Assembly: GCA_900313615.1 (NCBI GenBank)
Contig: OMRP01000003.1
Location: 62,001 to 126,000, forward strand
Source of the DNA: an uncultured Prevotellaceae bacterium
GTDB taxonomy: Bacteria; Bacteroidota; Bacteroidia; Bacteroidales; Bacteroidaceae
DNA length: 64,000 bases
Reading direction: 5' to 3'
The position numbers were made by a program, and so were the translations under genes. Below, piece after piece: positions 18,226-27,042 of this stretch. Position 1 is the first letter of the stretch. Every line of letters starts with the position of its first letter. The notes under the pieces are model-generated. The model ran no database searches, was not told where the DNA came from, and saw only the letters and a list, made by a program, of their open reading frames with translations.

Positions 18226-19251
18226 ATGGCAAAAGTTGTAACATTGGGTGAAATCATGCTGCGCTTGTCTTCACCTGGACAGAAGAGATTTGTACAAAGT
18301 GAGTTCTTCGACGTCGTTTACGGCGGAGGAGAGGCTAACGTGGCTATTAGTGCCGCCAATTATGGACACGATGCTTTTTTCGTGACTAAGTTGCCCAAAC
18401 ATGAAATTGGTCAATGCGCTGTCAATGCCCTTCGTAAATATGGTGTGAATACCGAATTTATCGCCAGGGGTGGTAATAGGGTAGGTATCTATTATTTGGA
18501 GACTGGCGCGTCGATGCGTCCTTCCAAGGTTATCTACGATAGGGCGGGAAGCTCCATAGCTGAAGCTGACCCTGAAGATTTCGACTTTGATAAGGTTATG
18601 GAGGGTGCTGATTGGTTCCATTGGAGTGGCATCACCCCGGCCATTAGCGACAAAGCGGCCGAACTGACGAAACTGGCTTGCGAAGCTGCCAAACGTCATG
18701 GCGTGACTGTGAGCTGTGACCTCAATTTCCGTAAGAAGTTATGGACCTCGGAAAAGGCTCAGAGCATTATGAAGCCGTTGATGAAATATGTTGACGTGTG
18801 TATCGGCAACGAGGAAGATGCTCAGCTCTGTCTTGGGTTCAAACCCGAAGCTGACGTAGAAGGAGGAAAGACCGATGCTGAAGGTTATTATGGTATCTTC
18901 AAGGGCATGATGGACACTTTCGGTTTTAAATACGTTGTAAGCACGCTGCGTGAGTCGTTCTCTGCCACACATAACGGATGGAAAGCTCTTATATATAATG
19001 GTAAAGAATTTTATCAGAGCAAGAGATATGATATCATGCCCATCATCGACCGCGTGGGTGGTGGCGATTCTTTCTCGGGTGGTCTCATCCATGGCCTGCT
19101 TACCTATCCAGACAACCAAGGTAAGGCATTGGAGTTTGCTGTGGCTGCTTCTGCCCTCAAACATACCATTCCTGGTGACTTCAACCTAGTTTCTAGAGAA
19201 GAGGTGGAGAACCTTGCTGGTGGCGATGCCTCAGGACGCGTGCAGCGTTAA
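18226..19251 (+). CDS. kdgK: 2-keto-3-deoxygluconate kinase (PfkB family)
   Basis: A protein of 341 residues of the ribokinase/PfkB fold. The N-terminal signature GGGEANVAISAANYG is near residue 29. The C-terminal signature GGGDSFSGGLIHG has the catalytic base Asp281. It would phosphorylate 2-keto-3-deoxygluconate to the 6-phosphate, the substrate of the aldolase encoded 64 bp downstream. The substrate is inferred from the neighbours eda and uxaA; other PfkB sugar kinases look alike. Transcribed divergently from the LacI-type regulator. Confidence 0.88.
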   Translation: MAKVVTLGEIMLRLSSPGQKRFVQSEFFDVVYGGGEANVAISAANYGHDAFFVTKLPKHEIGQCAVNALRKYGVNTEFIARGGNRVGIYYLETGASMRPSKVIYDRAGSSIAEADPEDFDFDKVMEGADWFHWSGITPAISDKAAELTKLACEAAKRHGVTVSCDLNFRKKLWTSEKAQSIMKPLMKYVDVCIGNEEDAQLCLGFKPEADVEGGKTDAEGYYGIFKGMMDTFGFKYVVSTLRESFSATHNGWKALIYNGKEFYQSKRYDIMPIIDRVGGGDSFSGGLIHGLLTYPDNQGKALEFAVAASALKHTIPGDFNLVSREEVENLAGGDASGRVQR

Positions 19252-19315
19252 TCTTTTTAATATTTACAATTAATTTCTCAGTTCATAATTTAGTATTTAC
19301 GACCTCAAAAAAAAT

Positions 19316-19987
19316 ATGGCAAGATTCAATAAAGTACAAGTCATCACGGCCATGAAGGAAACAGGTATGGTGCCCGTATTCTATCATAGTGACCCGGAAG
19401 TGGTGAAAAACGTGGTGAAGGCATGCTACGATGGTGGCGTGCGTGTGTTCGAATTTACCAACCGGGGCGATTTTGCCCATGAGGTGTTCGCCGAAGTGAA
19501 CAAGTGGGTCATCGACAACTGCCCTGACATGATAATGGGTGTGGGAACAGTAGTCGATCCTGCCACGGCGGCCCTTTACCTGCAGATGGGTGCTAACTTC
19601 ATCGTGGGACCCAATTTTAATCCCGCTATTTGCGAAGTGTGCAACCGCCGCCTCGTACCTTATAGCCCAGGTTGTGGATCGGTGAGCGAAATCAATAATG
19701 CCCAAGCCATGGGATGCGATGTTACAAAGGTGTTCCCCGCGGGTAATGTGGGTGGCCCCTCATTCGTGAAAAATGTTATGGCTCCACTCAGGTGGTCAAA
19801 CATTATGGTTACAGGAGGCGTGTCGCCAGACAAAGATAATCTGGAGACGTGGATCAAGGCCGGTGTCCTTTGTGTGGGTATGGGTTCCAAACTCTTCCCG
19901 GGCGACACAGTGAAAGCAAAAGATTGGAAGGCTATCACCGACAAATGCATCGAAGCGCTCGGATATATAGCCGCCGCACGTAAGTAA
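19316..19987 (+). CDS. eda: KDPG/KHG aldolase
   Basis: A protein of 223 residues, a TIM-barrel class I aldolase. Motifs are [11 protein letters not shown] (catalytic Glu), [26 protein letters not shown], and [10 protein letters not shown] with Lys138 as the expected Schiff-base lysine. It splits 2-keto-3-deoxy-6-phosphogluconate into pyruvate and glyceraldehyde 3-phosphate, ending the hexuronate pathway. It is the second gene of the kdgK-eda operon and is followed by a terminator. Confidence 0.92.
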   Translation: MARFNKVQVITAMKETGMVPVFYHSDPEVVKNVVKACYDGGVRVFEFTNRGDFAHEVFAEVNKWVIDNCPDMIMGVGTVVDPATAALYLQMGANFIVGPNFNPAICEVCNRRLVPYSPGCGSVSEINNAQAMGCDVTKVFPAGNVGGPSFVKNVMAPLRWSNIMVTGGVSPDKDNLETWIKAGVLCVGMGSKLFPGDTVKAKDWKAITDKCIEALGYIAAARK

Positions 19988-20010
19988 TACGTGTCTCACC
20001 ATCATAAAGA

Positions 20011-20070
20011 AAAGGAGTGAAGAAGTGTAGGGTGCCGATAGAATAATCCTCATCACTTCTTAACTCCTTT
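20011..20070 (+). terminator. eda terminator
   Basis: AAAGGAGTGAAGAAGTG (20011-20027) pairs with CACTTCTTAACTCCTTT (20054-20070) with one mismatch, around a 26-nt loop. The left arm also has the GAGTGAA 7-nt motif seen at other gene ends. Confidence 0.65.
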
Positions 20071-20105
20071 CTACTTATTTAAATAGCATCATTCATTACT
20101 TTCCT

Positions 20106-23100
20106 ATGAACATGCTCAACCGTCCTATTGTTAGAAACATGTTTTTTGCAACGCTAGCTGCCCTCATCATGATGGCTTGTGGGCGGCAAAACCATGCTGA
20201 AGTGGACCGGCTGAACGAGATTTCATACAACTATCATTACCGTAACCTTGACTCCACTTGGACGTATGCAAAGAAGGCCAAGCAGTTGGCACGCCATTAC
20301 GACAGTGGCATGGCTGAAGCCATGAACAACCAGGCCTTCGTACATATTGCAAAAATGGAGTATGAACAGGCTTATGCTTTGCTTGACAGCCTAGGAAGAA
20401 TCACCGACGATCAAATCGAATTGCTCATTGCTGATATACAGCTTATGCGCCTATGTCAAAGGGAATCGAAGAACATCGACTTCTATACTTATAAAGAAAG
20501 AGCCACACAAAGAGAAAAACGTATTGATGAAACTCCGGAACAACTAAATGAGCACCAGTATCGACGACTGATTTATGCCCGTTTGGAATACAATATTGTC
20601 ACGTCCACCTATTATTATTATGTAGGATTGGAGCAACCTTCCATCGATGCTTTGGCCAATATCGATGAGTATGGCGAGATACAGCAGGACACGGCACAAT
20701 ATCTTAATTATATCTATAATATTGGAGCTGGAGGCATCATCACGGGGCCAGCCGATGAGACGGTGCAGAAAGAGTTTGAATACCTAATGACCTGTTACGA
20801 TGTTGCCAAACGCTATGATTACACTTTCTGGGTGGCTAACTCCATGCAGGCTATCAGCGAACATATACAAGACGCCGACTCCAGAAAGGTGATACAAACC
20901 AATAATCCTGCAGAATGGGCAAGGCTGAATGAAGACAATATGCCTGACAGTCTGTTGGCGGGCTACTTGGCACAGCGTTCGTTGGAGATGTTTGCCGATT
21001 ATGGTGATGTTTACCAGACTGCCGGCTCATATCGAACTCTGGCGCAGTGCTTTTGGTATATCAATGACTATGAGTCGACGCTGATATGTTTGCAGAAGGC
21101 CCTTAATGAGAATAAAGCCATCAACCAGGCTCCCGATCTTGTGGCGTCAATATGGGAACAATTGAGTTTATTGTATTCAGCAGTGAACGACAAGCAGAAT
21201 AGCGACATCAATCGCAATCTCTATCTCGACAAGCAGGAGAAGACACGGCAGGATAGATATTTGGAGTCGAGGGCTGTGCAACTCGAACAGTCTGTGTCGC
21301 AACTCAATCTCATGATGAAAGCGGTCATCATTATGGTGGCATTAGTAGCTGCTTCGCTCCTAGTATTGATGTATCTAAGGAAAAGGAAAGACAAAAAAGA
21401 GTCCATCAACGAATTGTTAGTCCCGCTCAAGGAATGGAAAGAGACTAACGAGAAATACCTACAGCAACAGAACGAATATTTCGAGGATATCGTTGAACAG
21501 GATGAGATAGTCAACCTGCGTATTGATGACAACAAGCGGAAGAACCTGGAGCAGCGTGCTAAAGTGTCGCTGGTGAACAGCATTACGCCTTTCATTGACC
21601 GTATGATTCGTGAAATCGACAGGTTGCTCCATGTCAGAGAAAAGGAAGAAATCCGTGCTGGACGATATACTTATGTGGCTGAGTTGGCTGACAAAATCAA
21701 CGAATGCAATGCCACGCTCACCAACTGGATACAGATGCGGCAAGGGGATATAAATTTACGTATCGAAAGTTTCCGTCTTCAAGAATTGTTCGACATTGTG
21801 GCCAGGGGTAGAATGGGATTCCTCATGAAAGGGATCGAATTGGATGTTGAGCCTACTTCTGCAAGTGTAAAGGCTGACCGCATACTTACGCTGTTTATGA
21901 TTAATACCATCGCCGACAATGCGAGGAAATTCACACCTAAAGGCGGAACGGTGAAGGTGAGTGCGCAAGAAGGTGATGGTTATGTGGAAATCAGCATTAG
22001 TGATAATGGCTGTGGCATGAAACAGGAACAACTCGACAAACTGTTCACCATGGAAAAATGGGTAAGTAGGGATGAAGATGGACAGTGTCAGGAAAGTAAT
22101 GTTACCACATCGGAGAAGGGATATGGCTTCGGACTGATGAACTGTAAGGGCATCATTGAGAAATACAAGAAGATGAGTCCATTGTTTAAGGTCTGTACTA
22201 TCCAAGCTGAGAGCGAGTGGGGGAAAGGAAGCCGTTTCTTCTTCCGCCTACCGAAGGGATTGATGAAGATATTGGTCACGGCCTTCTTCTTGATTGGTAC
22301 AATGACCGCCAATGCCAGTAAACCTCAAACAATAGCAGCCGACCATGGTCATCCAGCCATCATTGCCGCCGGTCACTATGCTGACAGCGTCTATAGCGCT
22401 AATTTGGAGGGACGTTATAAAGAATGTCTTGTCTTCGCCGACTCTGCCATAGCTTACCTCAACAGATATTACAAAAGTTGTATACTTCAGGGGACAGATA
22501 CAATGGTTGCTTTCTCCGACAACGCCACCCCTCAAGCGGAGATAGTTTGGTTGCATGATAGCCTGAAGACCGACTTCGACATTATCCTCTCGGTGAGGAA
22601 CGAGAGTGCGGTGGCAGCCCTTGCTCTTCATGAGTGGTCGCTATATAAATATAATAATAAGGTGTATACGCAGTTGTTCAAGGAATTGTCTGCCGACAAT
22701 ACTTTGGGTGATTTCTGCAAGACCATGCAACAGTCGAAAACAAACAAGACAATGGCTATCATCATTCTCTTGCTTCTTTTCCTATTGGTTATCGTGGCTT
22801 ACATCATGCTCTATTATAGACATAGGGTGTATTATAAATTCTGTGTCGACAAGGTGAATGCTATCAACAATATTCTGCTTTCCGATAAGACCGATGAACA
22901 AAAACTGGATGTGATACACAAACTCACATCGAATGAGACAAAGGGCGGTTTGCTTTTCAAAAGGGCACACCAGTCACTGCCCGACGACCTGGCGCAAGTG
23001 GTGGAACAGGTAGTGGGGGCGTTGGAAAACAGCTTGAAGGTAGAGAAAGAGCGTAAAGATAGTTTGGAAATGGCTAATGATGAACTGCGCCGGCTTCAAC

Positions 23101-23702
23101 TAGAAAATGAGAAACTGCATATCTCCAACAGTGTGCTCGACAACTGTCTGAGCACGCTTAAACATGAAACGATGTATTATCCGTCGCGCATCCGTGTGTT
23201 GGTGGAGGGAAAAGATGACAATCTTGATAGTATATCCGAACTGGCCTCATATTACAAAGAGTTGTATATGATGCTAAGCCAACAAGCTATGCTTCAGTTG
23301 GAAACAGTAAAAGTGGAATGTCGGAAAATACCTGTCAGCCATATTTTTCCAGTCAAGGATGGCGGCAATGCGGCAAATAGCATGGTGATGGGCGACGAGG
23401 CGATGTTGCGATATATGGACGAGATTCTTCGTAAACAGAATAAGGGAGTGGCACCGGTCTACTCCATCAAGGGGCAGGATGAAAAATATGTGACGATGGT
23501 GGCTGAGTTACAGCAGTTGCCTGACACTGAATTTGACGTTGACCTTTTCTCGCCATCTACTGAAAACATCCCATTCTTGCTCTGTAGGCAGATTGTTCGA
23601 GATATGGGTGAGGCAACCAATGCCCGAGGCTGTGGCATCACCACTATAAAAAGCGACAAGGGTTATGCTACGCTTGTCGTAACCTTAGCAAAAGGAAAAT
23701 AA
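20106..23702 (+). CDS. Giant two-part membrane sensor kinase (DUF5112/DUF5113-like)
   Basis: A protein of 1198 residues. N-terminal lipobox-like LIMMAC (Cys25), then helical TPR-like repeats to about 400, and a membrane helix at about 403-425. Next is a coiled region and an ATPase of the histidine-kinase type: N box NTIADNARKFTPKGG (about 600), G1 DNGCGM (about 633), G2 GYGFGLMN (about 672). A second hydrophobic segment at about 720-737 looks like a signal or membrane helix. A second outer region and a helix at about 884-905 follow, then a coiled coil and an H-box-like LKHETMYYP with His1020. The topology would place both kinase-like parts inside the cell. The first half has no obvious phospho-accepting His; the second has the His but a degenerate ATPase. 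The response regulator follows after 18 bp. Confidence 0.75.
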   Translation: MNMLNRPIVRNMFFATLAALIMMACGRQNHAEVDRLNEISYNYHYRNLDSTWTYAKKAKQLARHYDSGMAEAMNNQAFVHIAKMEYEQAYALLDSLGRITDDQIELLIADIQLMRLCQRESKNIDFYTYKERATQREKRIDETPEQLNEHQYRRLIYARLEYNIVTSTYYYYVGLEQPSIDALANIDEYGEIQQDTAQYLNYIYNIGAGGIITGPADETVQKEFEYLMTCYDVAKRYDYTFWVANSMQAISEHIQDADSRKVIQTNNPAEWARLNEDNMPDSLLAGYLAQRSLEMFADYGDVYQTAGSYRTLAQCFWYINDYESTLICLQKALNENKAINQAPDLVASIWEQLSLLYSAVNDKQNSDINRNLYLDKQEKTRQDRYLESRAVQLEQSVSQLNLMMKAVIIMVALVAASLLVLMYLRKRKDKKESINELLVPLKEWKETNEKYLQQQNEYFEDIVEQDEIVNLRIDDNKRKNLEQRAKVSLVNSITPFIDRMIREIDRLLHVREKEEIRAGRYTYVAELADKINECNATLTNWIQMRQGDINLRIESFRLQELFDIVARGRMGFLMKGIELDVEPTSASVKADRILTLFMINTIADNARKFTPKGGTVKVSAQEGDGYVEISISDNGCGMKQEQLDKLFTMEKWVSRDEDGQCQESNVTTSEKGYGFGLMNCKGIIEKYKKMSPLFKVCTIQAESEWGKGSRFFFRLPKGLMKILVTAFFLIGTMTANASKPQTIAADHGHPAIIAAGHYADSVYSANLEGRYKECLVFADSAIAYLNRYYKSCILQGTDTMVAFSDNATPQAEIVWLHDSLKTDFDIILSVRNESAVAALALHEWSLYKYNNKVYTQLFKELSADNTLGDFCKTMQQSKTNKTMAIIILLLLFLLVIVAYIMLYYRHRVYYKFCVDKVNAINNILLSDKTDEQKLDVIHKLTSNETKGGLLFKRAHQSLPDDLAQVVEQVVGALENSLKVEKERKDSLEMANDELRRLQLENEKLHISNSVLDNCLSTLKHETMYYPSRIRVLVEGKDDNLDSISELASYYKELYMMLSQQAMLQLETVKVECRKIPVSHIFPVKDGGNAANSMVMGDEAMLRYMDEILRKQNKGVAPVYSIKGQDEKYVTMVAELQQLPDTEFDVDLFSPSTENIPFLLCRQIVRDMGEATNARGCGITTIKSDKGYATLVVTLAKGK

Positions 23703-23720
23703 TATCTAAATAATATAATC

Positions 23721-24446
23721 ATGGAACAATTTAAAATTGTTATTGTCGAAGATGTCGCTCTGGAGCTTAAAGGCACAGAAGGCATTATTAGAAACGAAAT
23801 ACCTGAAGCGCAGATTATCGGTACTGCTGAAGATGAAAAAGCGTATTGGCGGCTGCTCAAAGAACAGTTGCCCGATTTGGTTCTTCTCGACCTTGGCTTA
23901 GGTGGGTCTACCACCGTTGGCGTGGAGATTTGCCGCCATACCAAGGAACTGCACCCTAATATCAAAGTCTTGATTTTCACAGGCGAGATACTCAATGAGA
24001 AATTATGGGTAGACGTGCTTGATGCAGGAGCCGACGGTATTATTCTTAAGAGTGGCGAATTACTCACGCGTGGCGATGTGTTCAGCGTGATGAGTGGTAA
24101 GCGAATGGTGTTTAACCAGCCAATTCTCGAGAAAATCGTCGACCGTTTCAAATATAGTGTTGGAAGTCAACTAATGCGCCAAGAAGCGATGATTAACTAT
24201 GAAATCGATGAATACGATGAGCGCTTCCTCCGTCATCTAGCTTTGGGATATACCAAAGAGCAGATAACCAACCTGCGTGGCATGCCTTTTGGTGTAAAGA
24301 GTCTGGAGAAACGACAAAATGAACTAGTCCAGAAACTCATGCCCGAGGGTAACAATGGATTTAGCGTCAATGCTACACGTCTTGTCGTTAGGGCATTGGA
24401 ATTGCGTATCCTCGATATCGACAACCTTGTCCCGGATGAGAATTGA
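23721..24446 (+). CDS. Response regulator, partner of the giant sensor
   Basis: A protein of 241 residues. The receiver domain fills residues 1-130: acidic pair near the start (VEDVALE), phospho-accepting Asp57 (LLDLGLG), Thr in LIFTGE and Lys in ILKSGE. The C-terminal 100 residues look like a helix-turn-helix output domain (LGYTKEQITNLRGMPFGVKSLEKRQNELVQKL), similar to NarL-type or DUF5932 regulators. It lies 18 bp after the sensor gene, so the two form a two-component system. Targets unknown. The next gene starts inside its last codons. Confidence 0.85.
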   Translation: MEQFKIVIVEDVALELKGTEGIIRNEIPEAQIIGTAEDEKAYWRLLKEQLPDLVLLDLGLGGSTTVGVEICRHTKELHPNIKVLIFTGEILNEKLWVDVLDAGADGIILKSGELLTRGDVFSVMSGKRMVFNQPILEKIVDRFKYSVGSQLMRQEAMINYEIDEYDERFLRHLALGYTKEQITNLRGMPFGVKSLEKRQNELVQKLMPEGNNGFSVNATRLVVRALELRILDIDNLVPDEN

Positions 24447-25071
24447 ACAGAGACATAAGAAATGGGATAGGATAGGGGGCGTATTGTGCCTCGTACTGCT
24501 GATGCTTCAGCTGGCTGTCTTCTTATTGTCGTGGATTATCTCCACGACTAACCCCGACTTGCCTGTGCGTTCATTGCTTGGCGGCGAGGGCATCAGGTGG
24601 TTCTTTGGTCACTTTATGTCCATCGTGGGCAGTTATGGGGCAGCATGGCTCATCGTAATACTTATTGCATGTGGCGCGGTCTCGGAATCAGGTATCTGGC
24701 CCACGGTATGCAGCCGGATAAGAAAGGAGCCTCTTTCATATCGGCAAAAATATGCGTTGCGCTGCTCGGCGGTAGCTTTGTTGTTCTTCATTGCTGTTAT
24801 CGTGATGTTGATATGCACCAAAGAGGCAGTTTTGGTGAGTGCTACAGGGAGTCTTTTCCCAAGTAGTTTTAGCAAGGCCATAGTGCCTATTTTGGCGTTC
24901 ATTCTCACGGCCATATCTATCCTGTTTGGCTCTCTCAGTGCACAATTTCAGCATATTGGCGATGCCTTCCACGCTCTCTATGTCGGACCTCAGCAAGGCG
25001 CTCCCCTCATGGTCATCTATGTCTTTGCCTGTCAACTCATTGCCTCTATTGCATGGGCATTTATGATTTGA
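24436..25071 (+). CDS. Small polytopic membrane protein, AbgT-transporter-like
   Basis: A protein of 211 residues with about five membrane helices (VLCLVLLMLQLAVFLLSWI, AAWLIVILIACGAVSESGIW, AVALLFFIAVIVMLICT, IVPILAFILTAISILFG, VIYVFACQLIASIAWAF). The phrase LLGGEGIRWFFGHF is like the N-terminal region of AbgT-family p-aminobenzoyl-glutamate transporters, which are usually about 500 residues, so this is a short form. I choose the ATG at 24436, which overlaps the response regulator gene by 11 bp, over an upstream ATG that would extend the overlap to 92 bp. Coupling suggests a link to the two-component system. Substrate unknown. Confidence 0.65.
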   Translation: MRIEQRHKKWDRIGGVLCLVLLMLQLAVFLLSWIISTTNPDLPVRSLLGGEGIRWFFGHFMSIVGSYGAAWLIVILIACGAVSESGIWPTVCSRIRKEPLSYRQKYALRCSAVALLFFIAVIVMLICTKEAVLVSATGSLFPSSFSKAIVPILAFILTAISILFGSLSAQFQHIGDAFHALYVGPQQGAPLMVIYVFACQLIASIAWAFMI

Positions 25072-25123
25072 CAAACTATGTATAACATTTTGTAGGAGCC
25101 GCTACTTGCCAATACGATGCCGT

Positions 25124-25184
25124 AACCGTTTTTGATAAGAGTTGATAATAAGAAAAATACGCTGAAAATCAATTTTTAACGGTT
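25124..25184 (+). other. Structured intergenic element before rpmB
   Basis: AACCGTT (25124-25130) pairs with AACGGTT (25178-25184) and TTGAT with ATCAA inside it, with an internal loop. GTTGATAA-like words recur at 25140, 25181 and near 25132. It could terminate the upstream operon or be an operator; there is no T run after it. Confidence 0.3.
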
Positions 25185-25241
25185 GATAAGTTGCGGAAAT
25201 CACAAAAAATACTTAAATCGAAAGATTATTTGAGGAAAAAT

Positions 25242-25272
25242 TTTGTTTGTTTGGGAAAAATTAGTAATTTTG
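25242..25272 (+). promoter_or_regulatory. rpmB-rpmG operon promoter
   Basis: TTTG (25242-25245) and TAATTTTG (25265-25272) with 19 nt between them. A full consensus match. It rules out a TTG start at 25243 for L28. Confidence 0.85.
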
Positions 25273-25326
25273 CACCCTGTTTGGAATAGGTATATTTTAA
25301 TACGAAAACAAAAAATTAAGATAGCA

Positions 25327-25590
25327 ATGTCGAAAATTTGTCAGATTACTGGGAAAAAGGCTCAGATAGGCAATAATGTTTCCCATTCAAAACATCGCAC
25401 CAAGCGCAGTTTTGACGTGAATTTGTTCAGCAAGAAATTCTACTATGTAGAAGAGGATTGCTGGATCAATCTTAAGATTAGCGCTGCTGGTTTGCGCATT
25501 ATCAATAAACTCGGTCTTGATGCCGCCCTCAAGCAGGCCGTGGCAAAAGGTTACTGCGATTGGAAAGACATTAAAGTTATAGGAGATTAA
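25327..25590 (+). CDS. rpmB: 50S ribosomal protein L28
   Basis: A protein of 87 residues starting [11 protein letters not shown], with the conserved [12 protein letters not shown] and [16 protein letters not shown] segments. It is a small part of the large ribosomal subunit. The ATG at 25327 is used because the promoter -7 box lies between this and any longer start. First gene of the conserved rpmB-rpmG-DUF4295 unit. Confidence 0.95.
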   Translation: MSKICQITGKKAQIGNNVSHSKHRTKRSFDVNLFSKKFYYVEEDCWINLKISAAGLRIINKLGLDAALKQAVAKGYCDWKDIKVIGD

Positions 25591-25595
25591 CAACC

Positions 25596-25787
25596 ATGGC
25601 ATCGAAGAAAGCGAAAGGCAATAGGGTGCAGGTTATTCTGGAGTGCACCGAAATGAAAAACAGTGGTCTTCCTGGTACTAGCCGTTACGTTACGGTGAAA
25701 AACCGCAAGAACACTCCCGAGAGAATGGAACTCAAGAAATATAACCCCATCCTGAAAAGGATGACTATCCACAAGGAGATAAAATAA
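25596..25787 (+). CDS. rpmG: 50S ribosomal protein L33
   Basis: A protein of 63 residues, basic, with the L33 core [34 protein letters not shown] split across two beta strands (words [10 protein letters not shown] and Y-V-T-V-K-N-R-K-N). It has only one Cys, so it is the form without a zinc site. It begins 5 bp after rpmB. Confidence 0.93.
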   Translation: MASKKAKGNRVQVILECTEMKNSGLPGTSRYVTVKNRKNTPERMELKKYNPILKRMTIHKEIK

Positions 25788-25795
25788 TATAAGCT

Positions 25796-25954
25796 ATGGC
25801 AAAGAAAGTTGTTGCTACCCTCCATGAAGGTTCGAAGGACGGTCGCGCATATACCAAGGTTATTAAAATGGTGAAAAGCCCCAAGACGGGTGCTTACATC
25901 TTCGATGAGCAGATGGTTCCCAACGAGGAAGTGAAAGACTTCTTTAAGAATTAA
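25796..25954 (+). CDS. DUF4295 small basic protein
   Basis: A protein of 52 residues: begins MAKKVVATLHEGSKDGR and ends NEEVKDFFKN. This short basic protein sits after L33 in Bacteroidetes and is annotated as DUF4295. The conserved position in a ribosomal operon suggests a ribosome-linked role, which is inference. It starts 8 bp after rpmG, and a strong terminator follows 22 bp later. Confidence 0.85.
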   Translation: MAKKVVATLHEGSKDGRAYTKVIKMVKSPKTGAYIFDEQMVPNEEVKDFFKN

Positions 25955-25976
25955 TGCTTCTTGAACAATACATACC

Positions 25977-26008
25977 AAAAAGGTCGCAATAGTAATTGCG
26001 GCCTTTTT
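25977..26008 (+). terminator. Terminator after the L28-L33-DUF4295 operon
   Basis: GGTCGCAAT pairs with ATTGCGGCC around AGTA, with A5 before and T5 after. A classic intrinsic terminator. Confidence 0.93.
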
Positions 26009-26052
26009 CGGCATATTCTTCAATTTTCTTTCCTATTGTCTTTTATTTTTCC

Positions 26053-26060
26053 TAACTTTG
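26053..26060 (+). promoter_or_regulatory. -7 box of ftsY-rimO-HU
   Basis: TAACTTTG, 16 nt upstream of the ftsY ATG. The nearest TTG is only 14 nt upstream of the box. Confidence 0.55.
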
Positions 26061-26076
26061 TACCAAAATTCAGATT

Positions 26077-27042
26077 ATGGCATTTTTCGGTATATTCAAC
26101 AAGAAGAAAAAGGAAACACTCGACAAAGGTCTTGAAAAGACCAAGCAGAGCGTGTTCAGTAAGATAACCAGAGCCATCGCAGGAAAGTCGAAGGTGGACG
26201 ATGAGGTGCTTGACAACCTGGAAGAAGTGCTCATCACTTCGGATGTGGGCGTGGAGACTACCATTAAAATCATCGAGCGCATAGAAGAGCGTGTGGCGCG
26301 TGACAAATATGTGTCGACCCAAGAACTGAACAATATTCTCAAGGAGGAGATTGCTGACCTGCTCATGGAAAACAATTCCGACGACAATGAGGATTGGGAA
26401 TTGCCAACTGACCATAAGCCTTATGTGATATTGGTGGTGGGCGTGAACGGAGTGGGCAAGACGACAACCATCGGAAAATTGGCCTATCAGTTCAAACAAG
26501 CAGGCAAAAAAGTGTATCTTGGAGCTGCAGACACCTTCCGCGCCGCTGCTGTGGAACAGCTATGTATATGGGGTGAACGCGTGGGCGTACCCGTGGTGAA
26601 ACAGCAGATGGGCTCGGATCCGGCATCAGTGGCTTTTGACACATTGAGTTCTGCAAAGGCCAACGATGCTGACGTGGTGCTTATCGATACGGCTGGAAGA
26701 CTTCACAACAAAGTGGGCCTGATGAATGAGTTGAAGAAAATCAAGCAGGTGATGAAAAAAGTGTTGCCCGACGCTCCCGACGAAGTTTTGCTTGTTCTTG
26801 ATGGAAGTACTGGACAGAATGCTTTTGAACAGGCCAAACAGTTCTCCGCCGTAACACAGATTACCAGTCTGGCTATCACCAAACTTGATGGTACTGCAAA
26901 GGGTGGAGTTGTCATCGGTATTAGCGATCAACTCAAGGTTCCAGTAAAATATATTGGACTGGGCGAGGGTATGGAAGACTTGCAACTGTTCAGCAGGAGG
27001 CAGTTCGTTGACTCTTTGTTTGAAGAAGAAGCGAAGGCATGA
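26077..27042 (+). CDS. ftsY: Signal recognition particle receptor FtsY
   Basis: A protein of 321 residues with the SRP-GTPase NG domain. The helical N domain is residues 1-105. G motifs are GVNGVGKTTTIGKLA (about 127), DTFRAAAVEQL, LIDTAGR, TKLDGTAKGG and GLGEGMEDL. The N-terminal acidic A domain of E. coli FtsY is absent, as usual in this phylum. It receives SRP-ribosome complexes at the inner membrane. Its TGA overlaps the rimO ATG (ATGA), so the genes are coupled. Confidence 0.95.
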   Translation: MAFFGIFNKKKKETLDKGLEKTKQSVFSKITRAIAGKSKVDDEVLDNLEEVLITSDVGVETTIKIIERIEERVARDKYVSTQELNNILKEEIADLLMENNSDDNEDWELPTDHKPYVILVVGVNGVGKTTTIGKLAYQFKQAGKKVYLGAADTFRAAAVEQLCIWGERVGVPVVKQQMGSDPASVAFDTLSSAKANDADVVLIDTAGRLHNKVGLMNELKKIKQVMKKVLPDAPDEVLLVLDGSTGQNAFEQAKQFSAVTQITSLAITKLDGTAKGGVVIGISDQLKVPVKYIGLGEGMEDLQLFSRRQFVDSLFEEEAKA

